Source of the DNA: Nitrospiraceae bacterium
GTDB lineage: Bacteria; Nitrospirota; Thermodesulfovibrionia; UBA6902
Assembly: GCA_003599505.1 (NCBI GenBank)
Contig: QZKO01000008.1
Span: forward strand, 1 to 34,086
Direction of reading: 5' to 3'
Length of the DNA: 34,086 bases
In this document: one piece after another, positions 24,850 to 32,866 of the stretch
Layout of the letters: every line of letters starts with the position of its first letter
How positions within the stretch are numbered: position 1 is the first letter of the stretch
Position numbers and translations under genes: made by a program
The notes under the pieces: generated by a model
The model's input: only the letters and a program-made list of their open reading frames with translations
What the model was told of the DNA's origin: nothing
Databases searched by the model: none

Positions 24850-24938
24850 ACAACCGGCGCGGCCTTAACTCCATTTCCGCTTGCCGCCCCGGCCCTTTGC
24901 CCCTTTAAAGCGGGATAGATGAATCACGAGGAGTTGTT

Positions 24939-24944
24939 TATAAT
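24939..24944 (+). promoter_or_regulatory. -10 box of the NagZ-like gene
   Basis: A perfect TATAAT ends 5 bases before the ATG at 24950. The nearest -35 candidate is poor (TAGATG, 17 bases upstream). A GAGGAG lies too far upstream of the ATG to serve as its Shine-Dalgarno site. Confidence 0.5.
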
Positions 24945-24949
24945 GTTAC

Positions 24950-26434
24950 ATGCCCGATCTTGAAAAGAAGTTGTATCAGCTTATCATCAGCAGAATTGAC
25001 GGGGAGAAACTTTCTTCGGCGCCGCACCGGCAACGGGCTTTTGAGCTTGCTGAAAAAGGGGTCGGCGGGTTCATTCTGTTCGGCGGCAGGAAGGATGAGG
25101 TGAAGAGTTTTATCGCAGGGCTTCAGTCCGTTTCCGAAATTCCTCTTTTTATCGCTTCAGACATTGAACGCGGAGCAGGGCAGCAGTTTGAGGGCGCGAC
25201 ACGGTTCCCTTTTCAGATGGCAGCGGCAGCGGCAACCGACAAAAATATGGCGGATGATGTGAAGGCGCTCCAGGACATGGTCAAGGCTATTGCCGATGAA
25301 GCTGCTGATATCGGGATCAATATGCCTCTCGTCCCTGTTCTGGATGTGAACGTAAATCCCGATAATCCGATTATCTGCACAAGGGCGTTTTCAGACAGGC
25401 CTGAAGAGGTCGCGTGGTTCGGCAGGATTTATATCAGGATACTTGAAGAATCAGGGCTGATAAGCTGCGCAAAGCACTTTCCCGGACACGGCGATACATC
25501 CGTTGATTCGCATATTTCGCTTCCCGTAATCTCAAAATCTGTTAAGGAGATAAAGGAAACGGATTTATTTCCATTCAACGAAGCTGTAAAAGCAGGAGTC
25601 GGCAGTATCATGATCGGCCATCTCGGCATCCCCGCGCTTGACGCACTGCCTGCCTCTCTTTCAAAAAAGGTGATCACGGGGTTACTGAGAAAAGAGCTCG
25701 GTTATGAAGGTCTTATTCTCACTGACGCGTTGAACATGAGCGCCCTGAAAGAGGTAGAGAACGTTCCCGCGAAATGCCTGAATGCGGGGGTTGATGTCCT
25801 GCTTCATCCGGCGGACGCGGATGCGGTTGTTGAGGAGCTTAAACAGGCTGTCGCTTCAGGAGAGCTTGAAGAAGAGAAGATCGATAGGGCGGTAGAAAGG
25901 ATTTTGAGGTACAGGAATAGGGTAGGGGCAATTCATGAATTGCCCCTGCAGGCTGAAAGTTACGCAGAACTTTCTCAACTGATCTTTGATAAATCCATTA
26001 CTCTCGTAAAGAATACGCCGGGATTGTTGCCGATAAAGAATACGCAAAATGTTTCTCTCGTATTTGCCGGCGATGAGAAGCTATACGGGACGTCGCCGCT
26101 CAGAGGCCTTGTGCCCGCAGGGCCGGGTTTAAAACCCGCCCCTGCAATCATCGCAGCGGTCTTCACAAACGTCGCCGCATGGAAAGGCAGTTCCGGGATA
26201 AGTGTAGAAGAGATACGCCGTATAAAAGAGCTGACAGGAAAATCACGTCAATCCATAGTCATATCATTCGGCAGCCCATATGTGCTGAGACACTTCCCGG
26301 AAGCCGGCGCGCTTATCGCCGCATATGATACGGCGGAACAGGCGCAGGTGTCTGTTATAAAATGTCTGAAGGGTGAAACCGGTTTTCAGGGCAGGCTGCC
26401 GGTCAAACTGGACTATGATGAAGATTCAGAGTGA
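24950..26434 (+). CDS. Glycoside hydrolase family 3, NagZ-like beta-N-acetylhexosaminidase
   Basis: The 494-aa protein has the GH3 barrel: GGFILFGGRKDEV, IASDIERGAGQQF and the NagZ loop KHFPGHGDTSVDSH, which supplies the His/Asp general acid unique to NagZ-type GH3, then LTDALNMSAL with the likely nucleophile Asp. In cells NagZ removes GlcNAc from anhydromuropeptides during cell-wall recycling. Beyond about residue 330 there is a C-terminal alpha/beta domain, so it is the longer two-domain type, as in Bacillus, not the 340-aa E. coli form. No signal peptide is seen. Two palindromic repeats lie in frame in this C-terminal part (25924-25947 and 26117-26145). An AmpG-type permease at 32867 belongs to the same pathway. 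The start appears leaderless. Confidence 0.9.
   Translation: MPDLEKKLYQLIISRIDGEKLSSAPHRQRAFELAEKGVGGFILFGGRKDEVKSFIAGLQSVSEIPLFIASDIERGAGQQFEGATRFPFQMAAAAATDKNMADDVKALQDMVKAIADEAADIGINMPLVPVLDVNVNPDNPIICTRAFSDRPEEVAWFGRIYIRILEESGLISCAKHFPGHGDTSVDSHISLPVISKSVKEIKETDLFPFNEAVKAGVGSIMIGHLGIPALDALPASLSKKVITGLLRKELGYEGLILTDALNMSALKEVENVPAKCLNAGVDVLLHPADADAVVEELKQAVASGELEEEKIDRAVERILRYRNRVGAIHELPLQAESYAELSQLIFDKSITLVKNTPGLLPIKNTQNVSLVFAGDEKLYGTSPLRGLVPAGPGLKPAPAIIAAVFTNVAAWKGSSGISVEEIRRIKELTGKSRQSIVISFGSPYVLRHFPEAGALIAAYDTAEQAQVSVIKCLKGETGFQGRLPVKLDYDEDSE
25924..25947. repeat. Perfect 24-bp palindrome in NagZ-like coding frame
   Basis: The palindrome has the half-site AGGGGCAATTCA and equals its own reverse complement over 24 bases. 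It encodes VGAIHELPLQ together with its flanks. That peptide is a recognisable translation of a dispersed GGGGCAATTCATGAATTGCC palindrome seen in many bacteria. Confidence 0.85.
26117..26145. repeat. 29-bp inverted repeat in NagZ-like coding frame
   Basis: Arms GCAGGGCCGGGTTT and AAACCCGCCCCTGC flank one central base and pair with one mismatch. It encodes PAGPGLKPAPA. The GC-rich arms with a TTTAAAA centre are of a different repeat family from the palindrome at 25924. Confidence 0.75.
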
Positions 26435-26485
26435 TAAGCGCTCATCCCGACGATTTGGAATGTGTGGGCAGATCAATAAAGAAAC

Positions 26486-27088
26486 TCAATTCTTAACTCT
26501 GGCCGTATGCCTTTCCAGTATCTTTTTGTAATCATCCACGGTATCGATGTCAAGGATAACACCTTCATCCGTTACGGGGAGAAGACATACCCTTTCGGGA
26601 TACTTTTTTATAACGTCTCTCAGAGTGCCCCCGTAAAAGATATCTTCCAATAAACTCTTCGGCAGCAGCACCGGGTGGCCTTTTTTTGTCCCATATTGCG
26701 GAATAAGTATTCTGTCCGGCTCCTGCCCGTGAAGGGCGACAAGGCTTTTTATTGTTTCTGCCGACACCAGCGGCTGGTCCGCAAGGCTTATCAGTATCCC
26801 GCTTGAAGATTTAACAACTGCCCTGAGACCGGTTCTCAATGATTCCGCCATATCGCTTGCAGGGTCGGTATTGAAGACAATTTTCACGGAAAGATCATGA
26901 ACGGATTCCCTTATCCTTTCGTGTCCGCTTCCCAGAACAACAACGGTGTCCTCTATCCCCGAAAGCAAAAGCGTTTCGAGACCGTTCCTGATTATGGGTT
27001 TACCGTTCAGGGGGAGGAGCTGCTTCAGATGTCCCATCCTCTTTGACAAGCCTGCTGCAAGAAGAACGGCTGAGACCCGGTGCGGCAT
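26486..27088 (-). CDS. MocA/MobA-like molybdenum cofactor nucleotidyltransferase
   Basis: The 200-aa protein has the NTP-transferase start AVLLAAGLSKRMG, the LKQLLPLNGKPIIR lysine region and the ISLADQPLV loop, which points to the MocA (CTP, molybdopterin cytosine dinucleotide) branch. GHPVLLPKSL and ILDIDTVDDY are further family landmarks. The product fits as the cofactor-maturing enzyme for the hydroxylase encoded upstream. The ATG has a good GGAGG and lies 89 bases inside the 3' end of the XdhC gene in another frame; it cannot start later because the nucleotide-binding loop begins at residue 8. It is the last gene of the operon. Confidence 0.88.
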   Translation of the reverse strand: MPHRVSAVLLAAGLSKRMGHLKQLLPLNGKPIIRNGLETLLLSGIEDTVVVLGSGHERIRESVHDLSVKIVFNTDPASDMAESLRTGLRAVVKSSSGILISLADQPLVSAETIKSLVALHGQEPDRILIPQYGTKKGHPVLLPKSLLEDIFYGGTLRDVIKKYPERVCLLPVTDEGVILDIDTVDDYKKILERHTARVKN

Positions 27089-27845
27089 TCATCCTCCTTT
27101 GCTGTATTATCTGCGCCGTGATGCTTATCGCTATCTCCTCCGGCGTCACGGAGCCGATGGAAAGGCCGACGGGTGTAATGACCCTGTTTACGGCTTCTTC
27201 CGCGAACCCGTTATCCCTGAGCGTTCTGAAAAGAAGGGCCTTTTTGCGCCTGCTTCCAAGCAGTCCGATGTAACATGCTTCAGTCCCTAACGCGGCTTTC
27301 AACGCTTCAAGGTCATGGTTGTGCCCCCGCGTGGCTATTACAATATATGTATTTCTGCCGACAGAGAGGCGCTCAAATACGGTACCGAATTCTTCGGCAA
27401 TGACATCATGAGCATGCGGTATGTTTTTTCTGTTTGCGTATTCTTCCCTGTCGTCGGTGACCGTAACGTGAAAGCCGGAAAATCTTGCGACCGTTGAAAG
27501 CGCCTTACCCACATGACCCGCGCCGAGTATCACAAGGCAGGGTTCAGGGACCACCGGCTCGATATAAACGAGGATTTTCCCTCCGCAGACAAGCCCTCCG
27601 TGTTTCTCATTGAGCTGAAAAGGGAAAGTCTGGGGCGTTCCGCTTTTTATAGCCATCATCGACGCCTGTTTTACTTCCGCCTCGATGCATCCTCCGCCCA
27701 AAGTTCCCAGAGTAGTGCCGTCATCCCTCACAAGCATTTTTGCCCCTTCCCTCTGGGGCGAGGAACCAAAGCACTGCACTATGGTTGCAAGGGCACACTG
27801 CCTGCCTTCATTTTTCAACCTGATTATTTCTTCATAGATTTCCAC
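27000..27845 (-). CDS. XdhC-family molybdoenzyme maturation protein
   Basis: The 281-aa protein has the XdhC/CoxI N-terminal domain (LATIVQCFGSSPQREGAKML, GTLGGGCIEAEV, then HGGLVCGGKI with a conserved Cys) and the C-terminal Rossmann domain with LVILGAGHVGKAL and IGLLGSRRKK. Family members bind the molybdenum cofactor, help its sulfuration and insert it into xanthine-dehydrogenase-type enzymes. The start is a GTG whose G is shared with the stop of the Mo subunit (TAGTG), with GGAGG upstream, so coupled translation is expected. The normal fold ends near QIIQQRRM; the last 30 residues are a tail read through the start of the MocA gene, an unusually long overlap. Confidence 0.9.
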   Translation of the reverse strand: MEIYEEIIRLKNEGRQCALATIVQCFGSSPQREGAKMLVRDDGTTLGTLGGGCIEAEVKQASMMAIKSGTPQTFPFQLNEKHGGLVCGGKILVYIEPVVPEPCLVILGAGHVGKALSTVARFSGFHVTVTDDREEYANRKNIPHAHDVIAEEFGTVFERLSVGRNTYIVIATRGHNHDLEALKAALGTEACYIGLLGSRRKKALLFRTLRDNGFAEEAVNRVITPVGLSIGSVTPEEIAISITAQIIQQRRMNAAPGLSRSSCSRLVKEDGTSEAAPPPER

Positions 27846-30010
27846 TATACTGCCTCCGCCCTCTTCAAATCCTCCGCGCGTATCGGCAGTCTCCGCATAC
27901 GTTTGCCCGTCACGGCAAAGACGGCATTCGCCACTGCCGGAGCGACAGGCGGGACCCCCGGCTCACCTATCCCTCCGGATTTCTCCTCACTCGGCATGAT
28001 GTGGACCTCTACAACCGGCATATGGTTAATACGCATTAGTTGATAATCATGGAAATTGCTCTGCGCTACGCGTCCTTTATTAAACGTTATCTCACTGAAA
28101 AGCGCTGCGGAAAGTCCGAAGGCTATGCCTGACTCCATCTGCGCCTCGATGGTGTCAGGGTTTACAATCCTGCCGCAGTCAACAGCGCATACTACTTTAT
28201 GCACCCGCACTTCGCCTTCTCTGCTTATAGAGACCTCTGCAACCTGCGCCACATAACTTCCGAACGACTTATGCACCGCGATGCCGCGGCCGTGTCCCGC
28301 GGGTAAAACGCTTCCCCATCCCGCCTTTTGCGCGACAAGCTCAAGCAGCGCCTTGCGCCTGGGGTCTTTCGACAGCAGGCTGCGGCGGAACTCGTAAGGG
28401 TCTTTGCCTGCCGCCTGGGCAAGCTCGTCAATAAAAGTCTCCACGACAAATGCCGTGTGAGAATGTCCGACCGACCGCCACCACTGTACCGTTATCGGAT
28501 ATTTTGGTGAATGGAGATCAACAAGGATATTCGGGATATCATAGGGGATGTCCTTCGCCCCTTCTACGGATGTTTCATCTACCCCTTCTTGTACGAGCAT
28601 CTTTTCAAAGGCAGTTCCCGCGATGATGGACTGCCCGACAACCGTATGCCTCCACGCGATGGGTTTTCCGTTTCCGTCAAGGCAGGCTGCTATGCGGTCA
28701 TACCACATCGGGCGGTAGTATCCTCCCCTGATGTCGTCCTCCCGTGTCCACATTACCTTCACAGGTTTTTTCACTGCCTTTGCCACGTGCGCAGCCTCTG
28801 TGACAAAATCCGAATGGGGATTCGCCCGGCGGCCGAAACCGCCTCCGAGGAGGGTCGTGTGGAGTCTGACTTGTTCCGGTTTTAGACCGAGGACTTCCGC
28901 AGCGGAATTTCTGTCAACTGTCTGAAACTGTGTGCCTGTCCAGATATCGCAGCCGTCTTCGCGGAAATCTATCACAGCATTAAGCGGCTCCATGGTGGCA
29001 TGCGCTAAATACGGCACTTCATACTCCGCGCTTATCCGCTTCTTGGCCTTTGAAAGCGCGTCCTCAGCGTCTCCCTCTTTTCTTGCGGCAGTTCCCGGTC
29101 TCTTTGCGAGCGCTGCATAGTCTGAGCGCTGTTTTTTGGTGTCAAACCCTGAAAGAGGCCCCTCATCCCAGACGGTCTCAAGGACGTCGCGGCCGAGTTT
29201 GGCGGACCAGAAGTTGTCCGCAACAACCGCGACGCCTGTAGGTATCTGCACGACGGACCTTACTCCGGCGACCGCTTTAGCTTTTTTATCGCTGAAACTC
29301 TTCAGCTTGCCGCCGAATACAGGGCAGCGCTCAACAACAGCGGTGAGCATGTCCGGCACTTTGACATCAATGCCGAAAACCGCTTTCCCCATCACCTTAT
29401 CAGGTGTATCCAGCCGTTTTACCGGCTTGCCGATGATCTTATATTTCTCCGGTTTCTTCAAAGGGACATCCTGCGGCACGCACATCCGTGCCGCCTTTTC
29501 CGTGAGCTTGCCGTAAGGAAGCTGTTTTTTCGTTTCCGGATGTATGACAAAACCGTTTTCCGCTTTGCAGGAAAGTGGGTCCACGCCCCAGATCTCCGCC
29601 GCGGCCTGAATGAGCATCACACGCGCCGCAGCGCCTGCCTTGCGAAGCTGGTCCCACGTGCTCCATGTGCTCGTGCTTCCGCCTGTCCCCTGAATACCCC
29701 ATACAGTGTGATTGTATGCGGGGTCAACCGGAGCAGGCTCAATGCGGATAGTGGACCAGTCTGCCTCCAGTTCATCAGCCACCACCATCGGCAGCGATGT
29801 ATAGACTCCCTGTCCCATCTCCGATTTGTTGACGACAACAGTTACAATACCATCCGTACCTATGCGGATGAAGGCATTAGGCGCAAATGTCGCCGCCTCT
29901 TCTCCCGGTGCTTCCTCGTAACGGGGAAAAACTCCAAGTATCAATCCTCCTCCTATCAATGCGCCTGTCTTCAGAAAATCCCTCCTGCTTATGTTAATGA
30001 TCACGCTCAT
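27845..30010 (-). CDS. Tat-exported molybdopterin-binding subunit, IorB/aldehyde oxidase type
   Basis: The ATG at 30010 (721 aa) is chosen: it overlaps the small-subunit stop as ATGA, has a GGAGGGAGG upstream and starts with a twin-arginine signal ([15 protein letters not shown]). An in-frame start at 30088 would bury the signal. The protein is the large subunit of a molybdenum hydroxylase of the xanthine dehydrogenase family, resembling isoquinoline 1-oxidoreductase beta subunits. Visible cofactor motifs are [44 protein letters not shown] and the active-site [11 protein letters not shown] with the catalytic Glu. The Tat signal places it in the periplasm. No FAD subunit is present, so electrons likely leave through the [2Fe-2S] subunit to an unidentified cytochrome. 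The substrate (an aldehyde or N-heterocycle) is unknown. Confidence 0.93.
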   Translation of the reverse strand: MSVIINISRRDFLKTGALIGGGLILGVFPRYEEAPGEEAATFAPNAFIRIGTDGIVTVVVNKSEMGQGVYTSLPMVVADELEADWSTIRIEPAPVDPAYNHTVWGIQGTGGSTSTWSTWDQLRKAGAAARVMLIQAAAEIWGVDPLSCKAENGFVIHPETKKQLPYGKLTEKAARMCVPQDVPLKKPEKYKIIGKPVKRLDTPDKVMGKAVFGIDVKVPDMLTAVVERCPVFGGKLKSFSDKKAKAVAGVRSVVQIPTGVAVVADNFWSAKLGRDVLETVWDEGPLSGFDTKKQRSDYAALAKRPGTAARKEGDAEDALSKAKKRISAEYEVPYLAHATMEPLNAVIDFREDGCDIWTGTQFQTVDRNSAAEVLGLKPEQVRLHTTLLGGGFGRRANPHSDFVTEAAHVAKAVKKPVKVMWTREDDIRGGYYRPMWYDRIAACLDGNGKPIAWRHTVVGQSIIAGTAFEKMLVQEGVDETSVEGAKDIPYDIPNILVDLHSPKYPITVQWWRSVGHSHTAFVVETFIDELAQAAGKDPYEFRRSLLSKDPRRKALLELVAQKAGWGSVLPAGHGRGIAVHKSFGSYVAQVAEVSISREGEVRVHKVVCAVDCGRIVNPDTIEAQMESGIAFGLSAALFSEITFNKGRVAQSNFHDYQLMRINHMPVVEVHIMPSEEKSGGIGEPGVPPVAPAVANAVFAVTGKRMRRLPIRAEDLKRAEAV

Positions 30011-30471
30011 GACTTCCCTCCCTCCGCCATCATCTTTGATGCGCTGTGAATGGAGCGGCGGATCCTCTGATAGGTCCCGCAGCGGCACAGATTCCCGGAC
30101 ATGACATTGTCAATGTCATCATCGCCGGGGTTCGGGTTTTCCTTCAGCAGGGCAACAGCCTCCATGATCTGACCCGGCTGGCAGTATCCGCACTGGGGGA
30201 CTTCATCTTCAATCCAGGCCTTTTTCACCGGGTGATCATCAGGAATGCCTTCAATGGTTGTGATTTTTTTACCCGCGGCGTCTTTTACGGGAGTCTGGCA
30301 GGACCTTGTCGCCTTGCCGTCGATATGCACCGTGCACGCGCCGCACAGCGCCATGCCGCAGCCGAATTTCGTGCCGGACAGTCCGAGGTGCTCGCGGATA
30401 ACCCACAATAAGGGCGCCTCCGGACCGACGTCGATGTTATATGTTTTTCCGTTGACATCAAGAGAAATCAT
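30007..30471 (-). CDS. [2Fe-2S] small subunit of molybdenum hydroxylase, IorA type
   Basis: The ATG at 30471 is preferred to one at 30483 because GGAGGT is placed correctly for it; the product is 154 aa. It has a plant-type [2Fe-2S] domain with [15 protein letters not shown] and a later Cys, and a second four-helix [2Fe-2S] domain with [10 protein letters not shown] and [11 protein letters not shown]. This is the standard pattern for electron-transfer subunits of the xanthine dehydrogenase family. It lacks its own signal peptide, so it would be co-exported by the Tat signal of the large subunit, as known for such complexes. It is the first gene of the minus-strand operon and overlaps the next by 4 bases. 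Confidence 0.95.
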   Translation of the reverse strand: MISLDVNGKTYNIDVGPEAPLLWVIREHLGLSGTKFGCGMALCGACTVHIDGKATRSCQTPVKDAAGKKITTIEGIPDDHPVKKAWIEDEVPQCGYCQPGQIMEAVALLKENPNPGDDDIDNVMSGNLCRCGTYQRIRRSIHSASKMMAEGGKS

Positions 30472-30544
30472 GTTGACCTCCATTCAAAGAATAATTAACT
30501 ATGAACAATTAAGGAGAACATAATTACTAATTCCTATAAATGGC

Positions 30545-30573
30545 ATTATCTCAAAAAAAATTTGACCCTGCAA
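30545..30573 (-). promoter_or_regulatory. Sigma70-like promoter of the molybdenum hydroxylase operon
   Basis: On the minus strand TTGCAG (30568-30573) and GATAAT (30545-30550) have a 17-base spacer. The predicted leader is about 65 bases before the ATG at 30471. The rest of the gap, 30574-30639, shows no other feature. Confidence 0.5.
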
Positions 30574-30639
30574 CTGAAGAAGTGCAAAAGTGCGGCAGAG
30601 CGGAAGCACGAAGGAATTGTACTTATGGGGGATAGTATA

Positions 30640-31644
30640 CTACAACACTAAAAAATCCAAATAATTCTTGTCTCCCCACTTACAGGCATTTAAAAGACCG
30701 AGTAAATCGGCATTGAATTGCCTGGACATCTCTGTCAACTTATGAAATACCATGTCCTTCTCCCTATCGACTTTTTTTAAATTGTCAAGATGGTTCCTGA
30801 CACTTTTTTTGCCGATTTCCCGGAGAAAATCCGCATACAAAACGAGAATGTTTTCATAAGTATCTGCCATTTCCTGTTCGAGAAGAATATGTGATATCTT
30901 GTCGGCAAATGGCAACCGTAAGTTTTCTATTATATAGTCATACCTGGTGCTGTTATGTTTATTTAAACTATTTAAAAGAATTACTATTCCTCCAAAGTAA
31001 AGCCCTTTCCTCGAAAATCGGAGCTTGATGTTTCTTATGGCCCATTCCTTGTTGTCCTCAGTAGTTTTAAATTCGTAATCAACACAAATGGTTCTGTAAT
31101 ACCGGATGATATCACTTAGCAGAAACCGTGGAGGCTTGTTGTCGTATTTCATGATGTCCTTTAAATATTTCCTCAGTATTTTCTCATATGCATCATTGAA
31201 AAAAGGTTCATTGTACAAACATTCCGACTCCAGTAAAAAAAGTATCCTGTTCGTGATAGAAGGGTTTGTATCTTCCTTCCCTCCGATATTCTTATACATA
31301 GCATTTATGGAGATAGACTCAAATCCTACACTACACTTGACCCCTGCTTTCTTGGCAGTGTCCCGGATAATTTCATTGATAACTTTTTCTGTATCACTCG
31401 GCATTTTTTTGCTGTAAATAACATATACGTCTAAATCGGACTGCGCAGATGCTTCATATCTGCCGTATGAGCCAACGGCAACAATACAGCAATCACCTTC
31501 GCATTGGACAGCTTGTAATCTCTTTTTCAAAAGAGACCTGACAGCATCTATCTTTTCCGTTGAAAAAGTTTGGAAACCCGTAAGGGCGGATATTGAGCGA
31601 GAAGGCAGTTTTGATTTACTATGAAATTCTGCTAAATATTTCAA
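30640..31644 (-). CDS. Nucleotidyltransferase-domain protein, pol-beta superfamily
   Basis: The 334-aa protein carries the minimal nucleotidyltransferase motif VAVGSYGRYEASAQSDLDVY (about residues 57-76): Gly-Ser followed by Asp-x-Asp. A conserved-looking helical part follows (DIIRYYRTICVDYEFK and WAIRNIKLRFSRKGLYFGG). The same layout is seen in uncharacterised GlnD-like or DUF294-like transferases, but I cannot name the family. It may modify a protein, an RNA or a small molecule. The start is a TTG with no clear Shine-Dalgarno site, 10 bases after the HD gene stop, so coupled translation is likely; no better start exists before the motif. The DNA is AT-rich compared with both sides, suggesting joint acquisition with the HD gene. 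Confidence 0.8.
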   Translation of the reverse strand: MKYLAEFHSKSKLPSRSISALTGFQTFSTEKIDAVRSLLKKRLQAVQCEGDCCIVAVGSYGRYEASAQSDLDVYVIYSKKMPSDTEKVINEIIRDTAKKAGVKCSVGFESISINAMYKNIGGKEDTNPSITNRILFLLESECLYNEPFFNDAYEKILRKYLKDIMKYDNKPPRFLLSDIIRYYRTICVDYEFKTTEDNKEWAIRNIKLRFSRKGLYFGGIVILLNSLNKHNSTRYDYIIENLRLPFADKISHILLEQEMADTYENILVLYADFLREIGKKSVRNHLDNLKKVDREKDMVFHKLTEMSRQFNADLLGLLNACKWGDKNYLDFLVL

Positions 31645-31654
31645 GTATTATTGT

Positions 31655-32602
31655 TTAAATATGGGAGAAGCGAGTTTCTTCAGCTACAAGATATCTCTGG
31701 TTTTTTGATACAGAGAACTTTTTATTGAAGTTAATCCTGAAGCTTCTTAAGCTGGAACCAACCACGTCCCCGAATTTATTGAGTTCCTTTAATTGATTAC
31801 TTATAAAGCCTGTCGAAAAATCACTTTTGAACTCATTAATAAAATGACATAACCATGGGAATACATGCAGCATCTCTGAGTCTGATAATAGAAAATAATC
31901 CTTGCTGAGAAATGACTCTTTTAAAAATAGTGCCTGAAAAAGCGCTTCTGTAATTCTGGACTTTTCATCGTAGATGTATGAATTATATATCCTATCCTTG
32001 CTTTTCCAAAAAGAATCGAACAAACCAGCATGGTTCCCCCAGTTCTCTTCACTACACATAATGTTAAATACTTGATCACAAATATGCTTTGTATAATCTG
32101 AATTGGAGAAAAAGCTTTCCGTTCTAACTATGCCATCTAATGAATCAAAATTTATACTCATTTTAGTTATTACTTTATCTCTTGAATTCGCACAACCTTC
32201 TATCGTAGCAACTATTCTGTCCGCATCGATATTATATTTGTCCCAAATTTTTGTTAGGTGTGGTGAGTAAAGGATTAAATGCTTTGTAACGTCATGATGT
32301 GAAATCGAGAACTTATTTATAAAAACAGGTTCCAGGCTATGAGAAAAACTACAGTGTCCAAGATCGTGGAGCAGGCCGGCTAACACAAAATAGATTTCTT
32401 CAGATTTAGAAAGTATTTTCTTTTGTGCATAAACACGGCATTTATTTGCTACAGATATACTATGTTCATAACGTGTAGAAGGTCCATTGCCGTTCAGGCA
32501 GACATATCCCAGGATTCCCAAAAATGAAATATCTCTTAATCGCTGAAATTCAGGCGATTCTATTACCTCTGAATAGATACTGTTTTCCCTGAGAATTTTC
32601 AT
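31655..32602 (-). CDS. HD-domain phosphohydrolase, COG1078/dNTPase-like
   Basis: The 315-aa protein has the layout of SAMHD1/dGTPase-like HD hydrolases: SPEFQRLRDISFLG at the start, STRYEHSISVA with the first metal His, GLLHDLGHCSFSHSLE with the HD pair, and NFDSLDGIVRTE carrying the last metal Asp. In the family the metal site hydrolyses phosphate bonds of dNTPs or nucleotide signals. The C-terminal half is diverged and not recognised. It forms a two-gene unit with the nucleotidyltransferase. GC is low: 21 of 60 bases in 31921-31980 by eye. There is no Shine-Dalgarno site; a promoter abuts the ATG. It could be a housekeeping-like hydrolase, a signalling enzyme or a defence effector; the sequence does not decide. 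Confidence 0.82.
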   Translation of the reverse strand: MKILRENSIYSEVIESPEFQRLRDISFLGILGYVCLNGNGPSTRYEHSISVANKCRVYAQKKILSKSEEIYFVLAGLLHDLGHCSFSHSLEPVFINKFSISHHDVTKHLILYSPHLTKIWDKYNIDADRIVATIEGCANSRDKVITKMSINFDSLDGIVRTESFFSNSDYTKHICDQVFNIMCSEENWGNHAGLFDSFWKSKDRIYNSYIYDEKSRITEALFQALFLKESFLSKDYFLLSDSEMLHVFPWLCHFINEFKSDFSTGFISNQLKELNKFGDVVGSSLRSFRINFNKKFSVSKNQRYLVAEETRFSHI

Positions 32603-32607
32603 GTTAT

Positions 32608-32635
32608 TTATAACAAGAGCCTTTGTTTATGTAAA
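32608..32635 (-). promoter_or_regulatory. Promoter of the HD-nucleotidyltransferase pair (leaderless)
   Basis: Minus-strand TTTACA (32630-32635) and TTATAA (32608-32613) are 16 bases apart. The -10 ends 5 bases before the ATG at 32602, so the mRNA would begin at or next to the start codon. Confidence 0.5.
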
Positions 32636-32710
32636 TATCATAAGTAAATAATATCTTATTTTCAAGGTAAAAACTGTTCCAACCGGTCAATCCATTCAAA
32701 GCCGGGTTTC

Positions 32711-32866
32711 TCACTGATACAGCAAATATTTCTCCAGCAGCTTAAGGAATTGAGCGAGTGGTCCCTGCCGGTTCAGCTCGATGATTTTATGATTAAGGTC
32801 GTCCCTGATCTCCTTCAAAACCTTGCGTGAGCCGATGAAAAACGAAACGGGGTCTGCCCTTTTAGA
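32711..32866 (-). pseudogene. C-terminal remnant resembling a family-3 solute-binding protein
   Basis: The 51 codons after the AmpG-like gene's stop read DPVSFFIGSRKVLKEIRDDL and further helical residues to YLLYQ before a stop. The amphipathic FFIGSRK-EIRDDLNHKI-FLKLLEKYL pattern resembles the C-terminal helices of periplasmic solute-binding family 3 proteins. There is no start codon or N-terminal part in this gap. It happens to share the frame of the upstream gene. It is most simply a truncated gene end left by a deletion or insertion of the permease gene; a short independent gene is less likely. Confidence 0.4.

Noticed and set aside
30640-32602. CBASS system based on the nucleotidyltransferase
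   Set aside because: The GS...DxD motif is generic; no recognisable CD-NTase core, effector, CapV-like or ancillary gene accompanies it.
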